From Maylandia zebra (lineage: Eukaryota; Chordata; Actinopteri; Cichliformes; Cichlidae), in the NCBI RefSeq assembly GCF_041146795.1, contig NC_135176.1:447286-511285 (forward strand): 64,000 bases of DNA, read 5' to 3'. This document shows, one piece after another, positions 11,617 to 22,869 of this stretch (the stretch's first letter is position 1; each line of letters starts with the position of its first letter). The notes under the pieces are model-generated. The model had not been told where the DNA came from. It searched no databases and saw only the letters and a program-made list of their open reading frames with translations. A program made the position numbers and the translations under genes.

Positions 11617-12441
11617 CCATTAAATGTCTTAATGGTCTTGGGCCTTCTTATCTCTCAGATCTGCTTTTACTATACGAACCCTCGCGGACCCTGAGGTCCT
11701 CTGGTACTGGCCTTTTGATTGTCCCTAAAGTCAGGACACATACTCACGGAGAGGCAGCTTTTCAGTGGTATGGTCCTCGTCTGTGGAACAGCCTGCTGGA
11801 GGAGCTCAGGGCCGCAGAGAACGTACATGTTTTTAAGAACAGGCTCAAGACCCACCTTTTTAATTTAGCTTTTACTTAGCGTTTATTTATTTTTTATGCT
11901 TATTTATTCTATCCTGTTATTCTATTATTAATTTAGGATTTACCTAATATTTATTGATTTTATTCTTATTCATTTTTTAATCTTCTTACTCTATTTATAT
12001 TTATATTTATATTGTATCCTGTTCTTATTTATTTTATCATTTTACCCTGTATATATCGTATTGCGTCATATCTCCAGTGTTTCCTCGGAGGGCGCTCTCT
12101 GCACCGGGGCTGTTATTGACCGTGGCTGCTGGGTCTCTGGGGTCCTCTCAGCCTGGTTGGGGGGCTCCTTGGCCTCCCTCCTGCTGTGTGCCCAGCCCGG
12201 AGGCTGCGGTCTGTGACCGGCTCCCGGTGCAGACGGCTCTCTGTTATAATGTTTCCTCACTTGGCTCATGCGAGCCCAGCCCAATTTTTACTCTTTAAGT
12301 GTGCGCGTGTGTGTATGTGTGTGTGGGTGGGGGTGGGGGGATATATGTGTATTGAGAGTGTGGGGAGTGAGTTGGAGGGTGGGGTGGGCTGCTTTTAACT
12401 ATGTAAAGCACTTTGTGCTACATTTTTTCTGTATGAAAAGT

Positions 12442-12474
<33 letters not shown>
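11617..12474 (+). mobile_element. Nested L2-like LINE 3' fragment with TAAAC duplication
   Basis: Inserted in the host LINE between codons of CEDLN and VFYARFDTAN. TAAAC occurs at 11612-11616 and 12475-12479, and removing the insert plus one copy restores the reading frame. The insert encodes a degraded C-terminal block (L.PYEPSRTLRSSGTG-like, then LKTHLFNLAFT-like, near 11660-11878). It ends in GTGCTTTATAAATAAAG and (GATT)n. Confidence 0.85.
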
Positions 12475-12475
<1 letters not shown>

Positions 12476-13182
12476 AAACGTATTCTACGCTAGATTCGAC
12501 ACAGCGAACACCATGAGACCGGACAGTGTGCGCACCGCGGATGACGTCAGTGCGGACACTGTGTCTGAGGAGGATGTGCGGAGGTGCTTCAGGAAGGTGA
12601 ACAGACGCAAAGCTACTGGTCCGGACGGGATTCCCGGCCGCGTCCTCAGGTCATGCGCGGCTCAGCTGGCTGGAGTGTTTACACACATCTTCAACCTTTC
12701 CCTCTCTCTGTCTGTAGTCCCAGCCTGCTTCAAAATGGCCACCATCGTCCCTGTACCCAAATCCTCCACCATCTCCTCATTGAACGACTGGCGACCTGTA
12801 GCCCTGACCCCCATCGTAAGCAAATGCTTCGAGAAGCTGGTCAGGGACTTCATCTGCTCTGCACTACCCGACTCACTGGACCCTCTACAGTTTGCATACC
12901 GCCACAACAGGTCCACTGATGATGCCATAGCCCTGACACTACACACTGCCCTGTCACACCTGGAGAAGAGAGACACGTATGTGAGAATGCTGTTTGTAGA
13001 TTACAGCTCAGCATTCAATACCATCGTTCCCTCGAAGCTGGACAGGAAACTGCAGGATCTAGGACTGAGCAGCTCCCTCTGCAGCTGGATCCTTAGCTTC
13101 CTGTCTGACAGACGCCAAGTGGTCAGACTGGGCAGCATCACCTCATCCCCCATCACACTGAACACTGGTGCTCCACAGGGGT

Positions 13183-13250
13183 CCTATTCCTCTGTGGGGC
13201 AACCTGCATATGGCCAATAAAGCATTCATTCATTCATTCATTCATTCATT
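13183..13250 (+). mobile_element. 68-bp retroinsertion with CATT-repeat tail
   Basis: A tiny insert interrupts the TGAPQG|CVLSPL block of the host LINE. It is bounded by a perfect 9-bp duplication CACAGGGGT (13174-13182 and 13251-13259). It carries CCAATAAAGCATTCATTCAT with more ATTC repeats, the extreme 3' end of a retrotransposon, so it is an extremely 5'-truncated target-primed copy. Confidence 0.88.
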
Positions 13251-13895
13251 CACAGGGGTGTGTACTGAGCCCTCTCCTGTACTCACTCTACACCTACGAC
13301 TGCACAGCCACTAACAACTCCAGCATCATTGTGAAGTTTGCGGACGACACTACGCAGAGGCGCAGCAGCACCTCTTCTTCCTCAGGAGACTGAAAAGATT
13401 CGGCATGAGCCCCCGCATCCTCAGGACCTTCTATCGCTGTGCCATTGAGAGCATCCTCACTGGATGCGTCACCACCTGGTACGGCAACAGCACCGCTTAC
13501 AACCGCAAAGCTCTCCAGAGAGTAGTGCGGTGTTCTGAACGGATAATTGGAGGTGAGCTTCCCTCCCTCCAGGACATCTACAGGAAGCGGTGCCTGAGGA
13601 AAGTGGGGAGGATCATGAAGGAGTCCAGTCACCCCAGCCATAAACTGTTCAGACTGCTTCCATCGGGAAGGAGGTTCTGCAGTATCCTGTCCCGAACCAG
13701 CAGACTGAGAGACAGCTTCTTCCACCAGGCCATCAGACTGCTGAACACTTCATAGTCACCTCACCCTCACTTACCAGAACTTCAACATTATGCACTCCAC
13801 ACTGTATATAAATGCCACTTGTTTTGCACATTCCCAACTGCCAACCTCTGTATATTTTATTTTATTGTTTAGTCTATTTCATTTTTAAAATATGT

Positions 13896-13919
13896 ACACA
13901 CACACACACACACACACAC
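13896..13919. repeat. (AC)12 microsatellite
   Basis: Perfect AC dinucleotide run in the 3' UTR of the LINE. Confidence 0.95.
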
Positions 13920-14157
13920 GTAGATATACATATTTAGTACACACATTCAGTAATGCGCATACACTCTTATATTTTACATATGTTTATTCATATAATTCTC
14001 AGATTTACCCATTTTTATATTTTGCTTGTTCTTACGGTATTGTATTTTTACACACCTCTGTTGCTTGTGGAGCTTGCACACAAGAATTTCACTCGCATGT
14101 ACTGTACCAGAGTACCTGCACATGTGATGTGACAATAAAAGTGATTTGATTTGATTT

Positions 14158-14350
14158 GACTTATGTAGCACTAAATCACAACAACAGTCTCTCCACAATA
14201 ATACAGAGAAACCCCCAGCAATCAGATGAACTATGAGTAGGCAATACATTACAGTGGGCAGAAAAACCTTTCTCTTAAGGGGAAGAAAAGCTCCAGCAGA
14301 ACCAGACTCAGGGAGGGGCGGCCATCTGCTGCGACTGGTTGGGGGAGATG
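14158..14350 (-). mobile_element. L2-type LINE 3' UTR fragment
   Basis: Contains the inverse of the common fish L2 3' UTR: GCACTAAATCACAACAACAG at its terminus and GCAGAACCAGACTCAGGGAG further in. The same block is at 39200-39415 in the other orientation. Confidence 0.75.
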
Positions 14351-14559
14351 GCTTAAGGAAATACAGAAGACTGTCTATTTGTAATTCTCTGTATATAAAT
14401 TCAGACAAAAATAAAATCATTATATCTGCCTTTAAAAACTGTATCAATAAGTTCAGGCTCATTTCTATATGTTTTCATATGGCCTGTAAGATGCATATCA
14501 AACATCCTGACTGCTCTAAGTCCTTAATAACATATTAGCTTCTATTCACTGGCCACCCT

Positions 14560-14715
14560 TGAATGTGAAAAAATGCTTTTAAAATCTTCTCCTCACTTAC
14601 AAATAATTCATTACTGTACTTAAGAGCACTTTGCCCTAAAAGTGGAGCCTTATTTATTGTTCCTAGTTTCCAGAATTGGAGGCAGAGCCCTCAGCTATGG
14701 ATGTAAAAGCCCAAC
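14560..14715 (+). mobile_element. Very decayed L2-like C-terminal fragment (tentative)
   Basis: The stretch TTTATTGTTCCTAGTTTCC followed by GGAGGCAGAGCCCTCAG resembles the better-preserved L2 block at 38880-38935. No open frame survives. Confidence 0.35.
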
Positions 14716-14754
14716 AAGGGGCATGGGTTGGAAATGAGCAGTAGCTTCACTTTA

Positions 14755-14915
14755 ATTCACTGGTGGCATGGTGGTTTGCTCTGTCAGGCTACAGAGCAGT
14801 CCAAAGACTGTGGGGTTTGTGGGGTTAGGTTAACTGGTGATTCTAAATTCAAATGGTTGTCGGTCTCTCTGTGTAGCCCTGTGGCAGACTGGTGACCTGT
14901 CTGGGTCGCACTAAA
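14755..14915 (+). repeat. Dispersed fish repeat (GGTGGCATGGTGGTT family)
   Basis: GGTGGCATGGTGGTTTGC, GGGGTTAGGTTAACTGGTGA, GTCGGTCTCTCTGTGTAGCC and GGTGACCTGTCTGGG occur in the order known from an abundant dispersed fish repeat. Classification unknown to me; both ends are degraded. Confidence 0.55.
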
Positions 14916-14984
14916 GGGTTTTGCTTTGTATTCTATTGGAAATTGTAAAATACGTCCACACAGACCGAACAGTGTTTAAATCTG

Positions 14985-15275
14985 TGGGTGTAAATGGTAA
15001 ATGGATGCTTTTCTACTCTCCCAGAGTACTCAAAGCACTCTATACAACATGCCACATTCACCCATTCATACAAGCTGTTTCTTCTATGATTTTTTTAAAT
15101 GCTCACTAACTAACATTCATACACATTCATACTCTGATGGATGCATCGCACAGCAACTTAGGCTTAATATCTTGCCTGAGGTTATTTGGCATGCAGACTG
15201 GGGATCAGTCAGGGATCGAACAACCTTCCAAACCCTCCTGACCTACAGCCACTCCGATGTGGCTGTGGAGAAATA
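14985..15275 (+). repeat. Dispersed fish repeat (GTAAATGGTAAATGG family)
   Basis: TGTAAATGGTAAATGGATGC, TACTCAAAGCACTCTATACA, CTTGCCTGAGG and GGATCGAACAACCTTCCA match in order the head, middle and tail of a common interspersed fish repeat. No coding seen. Confidence 0.5.
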
Positions 15276-15387
15276 ATATTGGAATATTACTTTGGAAGTG
15301 AATTGTAACCTCAGTCCTCAGTGCAATAACATGGTTATACATGTGTAATGTATAACCATCTGTAATGATGGAAATCAAACCCATAGC

Positions 15388-16403
15388 TAGGGATGGGTAC
15401 CGGTATCCGGTGCCATGATGGCACCGGTTCTGACATAAACAGTAGTAACCAGACCGAAAAGCAGCGCACATTTCGGTGCTTTATTTCGGTGCTTTTTTTT
15501 CTGAGCTGTGATACACTTTGAATTCTAGCCAATCATTTTACGTTTCTGAGGATAGTAGGCGGGTCCAGGTACGTACGTTCTTTTAGAGCAGAGCTACAGA
15601 TTAAAAATGTCCAAGGCGAAGCGGTCAAAGTCTGGTTGTACTTCACAGCAAAATATGCAAACTCAGCAGCAACAAGTGCTTTAAGCTGATACTGTGATAC
15701 TGTCAAAGGAGGTAACACCTCAAATCTGATGAAACACCTGGCGACACATAGCGTTTTTTTAAAGCCGAGAAATGCGCCGTATTTGATAGCTTGCTGCGAG
15801 ACCTCACACCGAGCGCATCTACTGCGGGTGTGGTGCCTGTTATCGGACCCGGAGTTAGCAACATCCCCAAAAAACCCGAAGAGGAGAGTCCTGGCCCCTA
15901 GCCCTGCCAGTGTAGCAGAAATGATGAGGATGATGATGATGCAGCAGCCGTTCTTCTCTGCGTGAGTAGCTTAATGTTGTTCGTGTGTAATTTACGTTGA
16001 GTAGGCTAACCACGTTATTACATTAATGCATGTAAGGTGAACTAGCAAACACCATCATAGCTACATGCGGCTGTCTTCTTGTTTGATGGCAGATACTCCC
16101 TTCACCCTGGACAAAAAGGCTAAAATGACCAAAGAAAAAGTGGAAAACAGCTAAACATGAGAGGTTTAGGACAAAGTTTGTGTTTTTTCCATTGTTTAAG
16201 CACTGCTTCCAGCCAAGAGTGATACCATATATGCCCCATAGCTGCAGAAAAGGCTAACATTGTTATCTTTTTACAAAAAAACAGCTGAACATGAGAGGTT
16301 TTTGGACCAATTTTGTGTTCTCCATTCTTTAAGCACCGGCACCGTTTCAAAAGTACCAGTTTGGCACCGGTATCGGATAAAACGTAAACGATACCCATCC
16401 CTA
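15388..16403 (+). mobile_element. Non-autonomous hAT with BED-finger remnant, copy 2
   Basis: Same family and orientation as 3028-4055, differing by small indels and substitutions (for example a tandem TTTCGGTGCTTTA unit near 15472 and a lost GTTTGAGCACC block near the right end). Flanked by CCCATAGC / CCCACAGC (15380-15387, 16404-16411), an 8-bp duplication with one mismatch. Confidence 0.9.
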
Positions 16404-16433
16404 CCCACAGCCATAAAAAGACTTCTCCATGGT

Positions 16434-16488
16434 TTTAAACCTTCCCTGAATGATCATTACTCTGAAAGCCATTCAGGGAAGGTTTAAA
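16434..16488. repeat. Perfect 19-bp inverted repeat (hairpin)
   Basis: Arms TTTAAACCTTCCCTGAATG (16434-16452) and its exact complement (16470-16488) with a 17-nt spacer. It lies just outside the hAT duplication and is not part of a recognised element. Confidence 0.85.
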
Positions 16489-16489
16489 T

Positions 16490-18585
16490 ACTGGAACTGG
16501 AAAAATGGCCACAAGTGAGAAAAAAGAAAACAAACCTGTGACTGTCATTTTCATTCAGTGCTCTGAAATCTGATGGAAACTCATAAATGTGAGAAATCAG
16601 TTCATTAAAAACTATCATGTGGTGCAAACTTTTATTGCAGACAGAAGGGGGACCAATCCCTGCTGCTGTACACAGCCAATTAAAACTCAGTGTTTACATA
16701 CACGCATGCAGCCCCATATCAGTTCCACCAGGCAGGACCGTGTGTCCACCACCGACTGGATCTGTACTGGCACATAAACTCATGGTTGCATCAAGAATGG
16801 AGCGATGATTAGAGCCAAGTCTAAACAAAGTTTACATTGATGTATTTAAGGTATACATTTTACTCACATTTCTCACAGTTCTGGATGAACAAGTCAAAAC
16901 TGCCACTTCCTGCCACCTGACCTCCTTAGTCTGAGTGAAACAGGCCTTCTGTACTCGGCACTCTGACATTAAGTGTACAGAGATTCTACTCTGATTATCA
17001 AACATGACGAGTGTCTGAGCGAGATGCACACTGAAGTCCTAAGGTGAATCTGGAGTGATGGAAAGAAGAGATGGCATGTGCATCGTTGCGGGCGGAGGGA
17101 GTGCACTGCTCCCCACATCCCAAAGAACAACAAATCCAAAGCTATTGGCCTATTTGAGTCTTTTGGCTGTCAAAGTCACCGATGACACACACTGCTGAGA
17201 CACTCAACAAGAAGAAAAGGAGACGAGGGAGGGCAGCTGCCACAGATTTGAGGACAGAATGCTGCAACACATCACACCCTAACGTCTATCATCTCCACTC
17301 TTAACAGAGCCTTTGGCCTGCCACTGCTGATCTCTTTATCCAGACACAAGCAGAGGAATAAGGCCGAACTCACTGTTTGTGCAAATCAGCTCAATGTAAG
17401 CAAGGAGGTCGATAGTTCTCAGTACTCAACAGGAGGCAAAGAGGTGAGTTTCCTAAAGCTCAAAGAGAAAGTACACTAAAACCCTAACCCACTCAAACTG
17501 AAAGAGATGAATTCTTTTTGAGGACTGATGAGGGCGAGAGCTGGTTTACAGACAGCTTTTAGCAATCTTCATACTTCAACTGTACTGAATCCTAAATTGA
17601 ATACTACTACACGACCCACATAATCAGATATGGTGTCAGTGCACAAACAAACTGATGTGTCATGGTGGCTCCATCACATTTACTTAGCTGCACGACAAGC
17701 TGATGAAGTACAACAAGCTGTGCTTGCTGTGGCTCGTCTAACATTTTCCCATAATGCAAGTAATGAAGTGTCTCATCACCCACAGACAAGCATACCAATG
17801 GTGGTGCTGTTTCTCTCTCGTGTGGGACTTGTTTTCTAAAACAGTAATGGTCAGCAGAACCTGCAGCAGCTCTGTTTACTCCACCTTCATATTTCTCAAT
17901 AAATGCTAACATGCTTGGTAAGTCTTAGGCATTTCTGTCATAATGTGAAATTTGCACATAAATAGCTACACACACCCTACACACTATGAAGGTAAATCAG
18001 GATGGAATCAGCACCTAATTCCAAACTTCAATCCATCGTTTTGTCTTCTTTGCTTGCCTAACACAGAACAGGCAGAGAAACAAGGACATAAAGTGAGAAA
18101 GGTTCAGAGCACGGAGAGTAACGATGCTCGTGATGTTCAAAAGACTGTCCATCTGGAAATGTGTGACAAATTCCTCTTGGCACAAAATGGCAGTCAGCTG
18201 AATGTGGGCAGTGAGTACTGTGACGGTAAAAACTCCATCAACAACACTGCTGTCCAATGTTTTTATCAACATGAGCACTGACACACACACACATATATCC
18301 TGTGGAAGAACACTGGTCTTACTCTGTCTGCAGGTGAAACCACAGCTCAGGTGCAGTCTTTTATTCTATTTCTCTAATAATATAAACGGGAATAATTCTG
18401 TCCTTCATAAAACAATCTTCCTTTGTCATTTGACAAGCAGTCTGTGCGGTGTCTACTGTACTGAGGTATTTATGCCCTTATCTTGTATGTGCACATTAAT
18501 CCACAGAGGTGCTTTTCAAAGCTTCTTTTCAAACAGTACCGCGAAAACTTTTTCAAAGCTGTGTGGGAGTGCAGCAAGAACCCGC

Positions 18586-18588
<3 letters not shown>
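16490..18588. other. No gene or repeat recognised
   Basis: About 2.1 kb without a coding or repeat signature. Base composition is ordinary; all open frames are short and motif-free. Confidence 0.4.

Positions 18589-18628
<40 letters not shown>
18589..18628. repeat. (AC)20 microsatellite
   Basis: Forty bases of uninterrupted AC repeat. Confidence 0.95.
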
Positions 18629-18633
<5 letters not shown>

Positions 18634-18852
18634 TGTATGACATTTAAAGCAAAGCTTACCCACGAACAGACTGATCTGATGAGAAGCCGACATCCCTCCA
18701 AGGACAAATCCAAGCAGGGGAGGACTCTACCACGACTACAGCGAGACCCGGAGCCGCACCTCAACTGCACGCCACAGTCAGCATCGCCCTTCATCCGAGC
18801 GCAAAGTCTCGCGTCTGCTGACCTGTCTGCTCGTCAGCGTGCTGCTTCCTTG

Positions 18853-18940
18853 ATGTCTTCCTGTCTGTGCGTCCTGCTGCTACTCCTGCAGCTAATCACT
18901 AGCAGAGCTGCGGACGAGTGCAGATGCCCAGATCTGCACA
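18853..18940 (+). CDS. Possible signal-peptide exon, truncated by LINE tail
   Basis: The ATG at 18853 opens MSSCLCVLLLLLQLITSRAA, a textbook signal peptide with an h-region of Leu/Val and a small-residue cleavage site, followed by DECRCPD. About 150 bp upstream is GC-richer than the surroundings. The frame runs directly into a LINE 3' fragment (LHKHLKSSLKSHFYGL) and stops at 18999. It could be the first exon of a secreted protein gene hit by a LINE, or a chance reading frame. No donor site is obvious before the LINE part, and I do not recognise the protein. Confidence 0.3.
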
Positions 18941-19195
18941 AACATTTGAAATCGTCACTAAAATCACATTTTTATGGTCTGGCTGCTAACGCACGTTGAC
19001 CTAAACATTTTGGTTTTAACAGCCTTAGTTGTTGTTTTAGATTTTTTTAATCACTTATTTTAGTTACTTGTGTGTTTTTCTACATTTTACTGCCTCATTG
19101 TTGTGGATTTTATTTATTTTATTATCATTTTACATCGTTAAGCCCTTTCTGCATCATGGACTGTTTGGAAATGTGCTATAAATAAACTGGACCTT
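18940..19195 (+). mobile_element. LINE 3' fragment (L2-like)
   Basis: LKSSLKSHFYGLAANAR then stop, followed by about 170 bp ending in GAAATGTGCTATAAATAAAC, resembles the 3' end of L2-type elements in this window. Confidence 0.6.
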
Positions 19196-19315
19196 CTGTG
19201 TGCTGCTGTGACCTGCAATTTATACAATTATTATACAAGAATGTGATATTACATCTATATAAGGTCTAATAGATATTACAGACTACAAGTATAAAATCAT
19301 TTTCAAAACTCTCTC

Positions 19316-19680
19316 CAGGGTGCAAGATGCTAGCAGGCAGGGCATACATGGAACGCCATAACCAAGTGGCCAGCATAGTGTACAGAAACATCTGTGCAGA
19401 GTATGGCCTGGAAGTCCCGAGGTCAAAATGGGAGACACCCCCAAGGGTGGTGAAGAATGACCGAGTCTGTGGAACTTCCTGATACAGACAGACAAACTGG
19501 TGGTAACTTACCAATTGGACATAGTAAGTAGTGGACAAGCAGAGGAAGATGGCCTTGGTAATAGATGTTGCGATTACAAGTGAGAAGAAGGGAGAAGAAA
19601 CACAAGAATCTGGAGAAATACCAAGAGCTGAGAGAGGAGCTAGAGAAGATGCAGAGGGTGAAGCAACAGTCGTATTTGGG
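19316..19680 (+). mobile_element. Fragment of the RLE-type LINE
   Basis: Aligns base by base with 507-870 of the copy at the left edge (GGTGCAAGATGCTAGCAGGC, GGAACGCCATAACCAAGTGG, GGTCAAAATGGGAGA). Small deletions destroy the frame. Both ends are truncated. Confidence 0.88.
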
Positions 19681-19699
19681 TTCAGGTCTTCAGTACTGA

Positions 19700-20200
19700 T
19701 GGCCCCCCCTTATCCTGGATCTTTCTCTGTGTGCCTTTGGCTAGACATTGTTATATTACACATATGCTGAAATAAGAGAAATAATACTGATAGAAATGAA
19801 TAAATAAACAGATAAAACTAACACACAAACAAGAGGAGCCTAGAGAGAATTTATAGAGCTCATCTTGGAAAAAGTGTTTAGTACGACATCACATTCGGAT
19901 CATAATTGTGATTGCAAAAGTGCTGAACAAAATAAAAACAAAGTGTGTACTTTAATCTCACCTTGACTTTTTGATTTAATGTGAAGATGTACAGAGGCAA
20001 AATTACAAAAATAGACCTTTCTATGTATGAGGGGAGACCATGAGAAAAGTACAAGATCTGAACCCAAGTCAGTGATGGTGCAGTTTTACTCCTCCTCACT
20101 TCCTCCATCACCATCTAGTACGCTGCTGCCTCTGCTACATCTTTATCTTTAATGCCATGCAAACACTGTAGATTGCTTTCTCTCTCAACAAGAGACATTT
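19700..20200. other. No gene or repeat recognised
   Basis: Spacer between the RLE-LINE fragment and the CACTA-like coding remnant; the left terminus of that element may lie here but I could not identify it. Confidence 0.35.
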
Positions 20201-20209
20201 TTACATAAT

Positions 20210-22409
20210 TTGGCTCTTTTCTACCTGAAAATGCAAGCCAAGATGCTGCTGCCAGCGAGCACAATACAGTGTATTCTTGATGGATTTCAGCATGTCCATA
20301 GCACTTCTATGTCAGATGTTTTTGACAAGTTGAAGGGCAAGCTTTCTGAGCTAGACATACCACAAACTGAGATAGAAATGATTATTCAAAATCTCTCTAA
20401 AGAGGATGTCTTCACAATATACAACAAAGGAATACTCAGATCTGACAAAACAAGGAGAACATTTTACAAGCAGTATTTTGACTATGTTGAACCCACCCAG
20501 ATTTATCTGGGAAGTGATGCTGCTGGAAAGGAATGCTTTTGCCAGTACATTTCCATCAAAGAGACATTAAAATCCCTCCTTAGACAGTCAAGTGTTAAAG
20601 AGCAATATCACCAATCCAAAGATCATACCTCTTCCAACATGGTTGTAGAGGATGTGGCAGATGGAAGAAATGTAAAAGAAAATGCTCTGTTAAAAGACAA
20701 TCCTTCTTCATTGTCCATCATCCTTTACCAGGATGGATTTGAGGTTGTGAATCCTCTTGGGTCATAAAGTTTTGGGGGTTTACATGAGTCTAGGTGAGGT
20801 CCGGCCACACAATCGCTCTTCAGTTGATCCCATGCAGTTGGTGATGCTGTGCAGAGAAAGGGACTTCAAGACATTTGGTCAGGAGAAAGTTTTCTCAAGT
20901 ATTATCACAGACCTTAAAGATCTAGAAGATACAGGGATTGAGACAGATGATGGAAATACCCTCAAAGCGGCCTTGATTTCCATTTGTGGAGATAATCTTG
21001 GTTCACACTGCTTAGGTGGTTTCACTGAAAACTTCAGTTGTAGTACGCATTTTTGTAGATACTGCTTGATTGAAAGGACAGACTTTGAAAAGACACCACT
21101 AAAGCTTGGTCCAAAAAGAACCATCACTGGTCACAAGGAGAGTGTACAACAGCTATCCACCACTGACCAAGACATGGTACAGGGGGTAAAGTTTGACTCA
21201 CCTTTCAATTCTCTGAAATATTTTCATGTCTGCACTGGGCTTCCCCCATGTTTGGGTCATGATTTATTTGAAGGTGTAGTCTCTAATGACTTGGCATTGT
21301 ACATCAGTCATTTAGTGAAACAGGAAAAGCATTTCACTTATGCACAACTAAACAGGTCGATCACACAGTTTAAATACTCAGGGAATGATAGTCTCAGTAA
21401 ACCATGTGAGGTTAAGGAGTGTGGCAAAAAACTTTCTGTCTGATACTGTCAACATAAACAAAGGAAAAATATTTCAATGATTTTGGGTATCATCATTCAA
21501 ATCAGTTCCTTTTGTGTTTTAAAGGCTTTTTCCACCAAGATGTCTGTTGAGAGAGAGATGACCTTACTCATCACACCAAGGGTAATAGCGCTTGGTAAGT
21601 AAATAGTTTCAATCCTCTTGTAATATTTTTGTAAAAAATCTATGTAATTATTGTGGTATTTGTACCCACAACAACTTACTTAACAGGGGTTTGTCTGTTT
21701 TATATTGTATAAAAATAGAATACACACAGTTTGCTGCTGTTTCTCTTATTATTTATTATACACAATGACCAACGGGAAAAAACAGCCTAACATTTCAGCA
21801 CAGGCCAAAATGCCAAAACATTAGGCAGTTTTTTCCTGTAATTGATCATAATTTTCATTACATAATAAATAATAAGAGAAATAGCAGCAAACCGTGTGCA
21901 TTCTATTTTTGTACAGTGTGAGGCCTGCTATCCAGCATTCTTGTGGAAACCTTATTTGTAAGGGTGAGCACATTGTCTTATTGGACTCTTGTCTGTTTTT
22001 AGGGAATAATTTCATGTCTGCAAGCCGCTGGATGATCAGTTTGGAGGGCACGGTATTTTATGAGCCTGAGCACATGCATGACTTTGCCAGCACCCTTGCT
22101 GTCTTCTTTGCGTCATACTACGTTTTCAACCTTGAGTATCAGGAGTCAGCGTCCATCACACTGGAGATGATACAGAGGTAAATACTTTACACCATTAAAG
22201 CTTACACCATTTAAGAATGAAATATATGTGATAGCTTGACTACAGTTGCAGAAACATATAGGTGATTGCTGTAATGTATGTTTTAATTTTGAAATTAAAG
22301 CAGCCTTTTTTCCGTTAAAAGGTTCTTTGTGAGGATCAATCCAGACATGGGAACAAAATGCCCTGCAAAACTTGGTACAAGCCGCAAGACAGGTCGTGTC
22401 GTAAAGAGG
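20210..22409 (+). pseudogene. CACTA/EnSpm-like protein, exons with frameshift
   Basis: The first open block (20210-20767) includes QIYLGSDAAGKECFCQYISI and ends ...GFEVVNPLGS. A one-base shift then leads to the next block (to 21443), with HKVLGVYMSLGEVRPHNRSS, CGDNLGSHCLGGF, a Cys/His cluster (STHFCRYCLIE) and LPPCLGHDLFEGVVSNDLAL, the Tnp2-like core. Later exon-like pieces are 21521-21595, 22003-22182 (SRWMISLEGTVFYEPEH, ending at a GTAAAT donor) and 22319-22409 (FFVRINPDMGTKCPAKL). The final piece ITTFLQWLSEFEWRTSN plus stop is at 26098-26150, beyond the L2. Broken by frameshift and insertion. Family assignment is from memory of motifs. Confidence 0.65.
21707..21913. mobile_element. Foldback MITE (about 55-bp inverted arms)
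   Basis: The left arm (ATAAAAATAGAATACACACA then GTTTGCTGCTGTTTCTC) and the right arm, about 21860-21913, are inverse complements over about 55 bp with a few mismatches. They enclose about 95 bp. It lies in an intron-like gap of the CACTA-like remnant. Confidence 0.8.
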
Positions 22410-22869
22410 AACAACAACAACAACAACAATCTTTATTTATAGAGCACATTAAAAGCCAGGGGCATGCCAAAGTGCTTTACATAAAACAATAAAACAATAA
22501 AATGATTTACACTAAAACATCGGAGTCATATAAGTGTGGGATTATGTTCACAGGTAAAAACCACTAATAGGAATAATCTATAGCACACAGCTATAGCAAA
22601 GTAGAACTGTACCATCATACACAGTGATAGAGAACATAGACAACGCAACAATAAAATAATAAAATAATTAGCACTATAACGTCAGAGTCATATAAGTGTG
22701 AGATTATGTTCACAGGTAAAGACCACTAATAAGAATAAACTATAGCACACAGCTATAGCAGAGTAAAGCTGTACCATCAAACACAGTGATAGAAAACATT
22801 GACAGCGCAGGACAACGCAAAACAACCAGACACATTAATAGAATAACTCACAAGAAGCGAGGCGAGAAT

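Larger units (their letters stand above)
10141..14157 (+). mobile_element. Non-LTR retrotransposon (CR1/Rex1-like), broken and nested
   Basis: Order along the strand: N-terminal segment (CLSVYNRQTLLDIR; 10144-10407), endonuclease (NVQSLENK, LTETWLSDK, RGGGVCFMI, TTGDFNKGN, GQSGHRSI; 10470-11185), linker (FPNQKPWINRDV; 11240-11616), reverse transcriptase (KATGPDGIP, LNDWRPVAL, FVDYSSAFNTIVP, TGAPQGS, KFADDT; 12480-13350) and C-terminus (FYRCAIESILTG ... IRLLNTS; 13405-13755). The 3' end is GTGACAATAAAAGTGATTTG with TGATTT repeats. Several frameshifts are present, a deletion of roughly 100 codons follows KFADDT, and two retroinsertions lie inside (11617-12474, 13183-13250). Clade by memory. Confidence 0.88.

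Noticed and set aside
18202-18850. Long plus-strand frame crossing the AC microsatellite
   Set aside because: The repetitive Thr-His run is the microsatellite itself; the rest has no motif and no start context.
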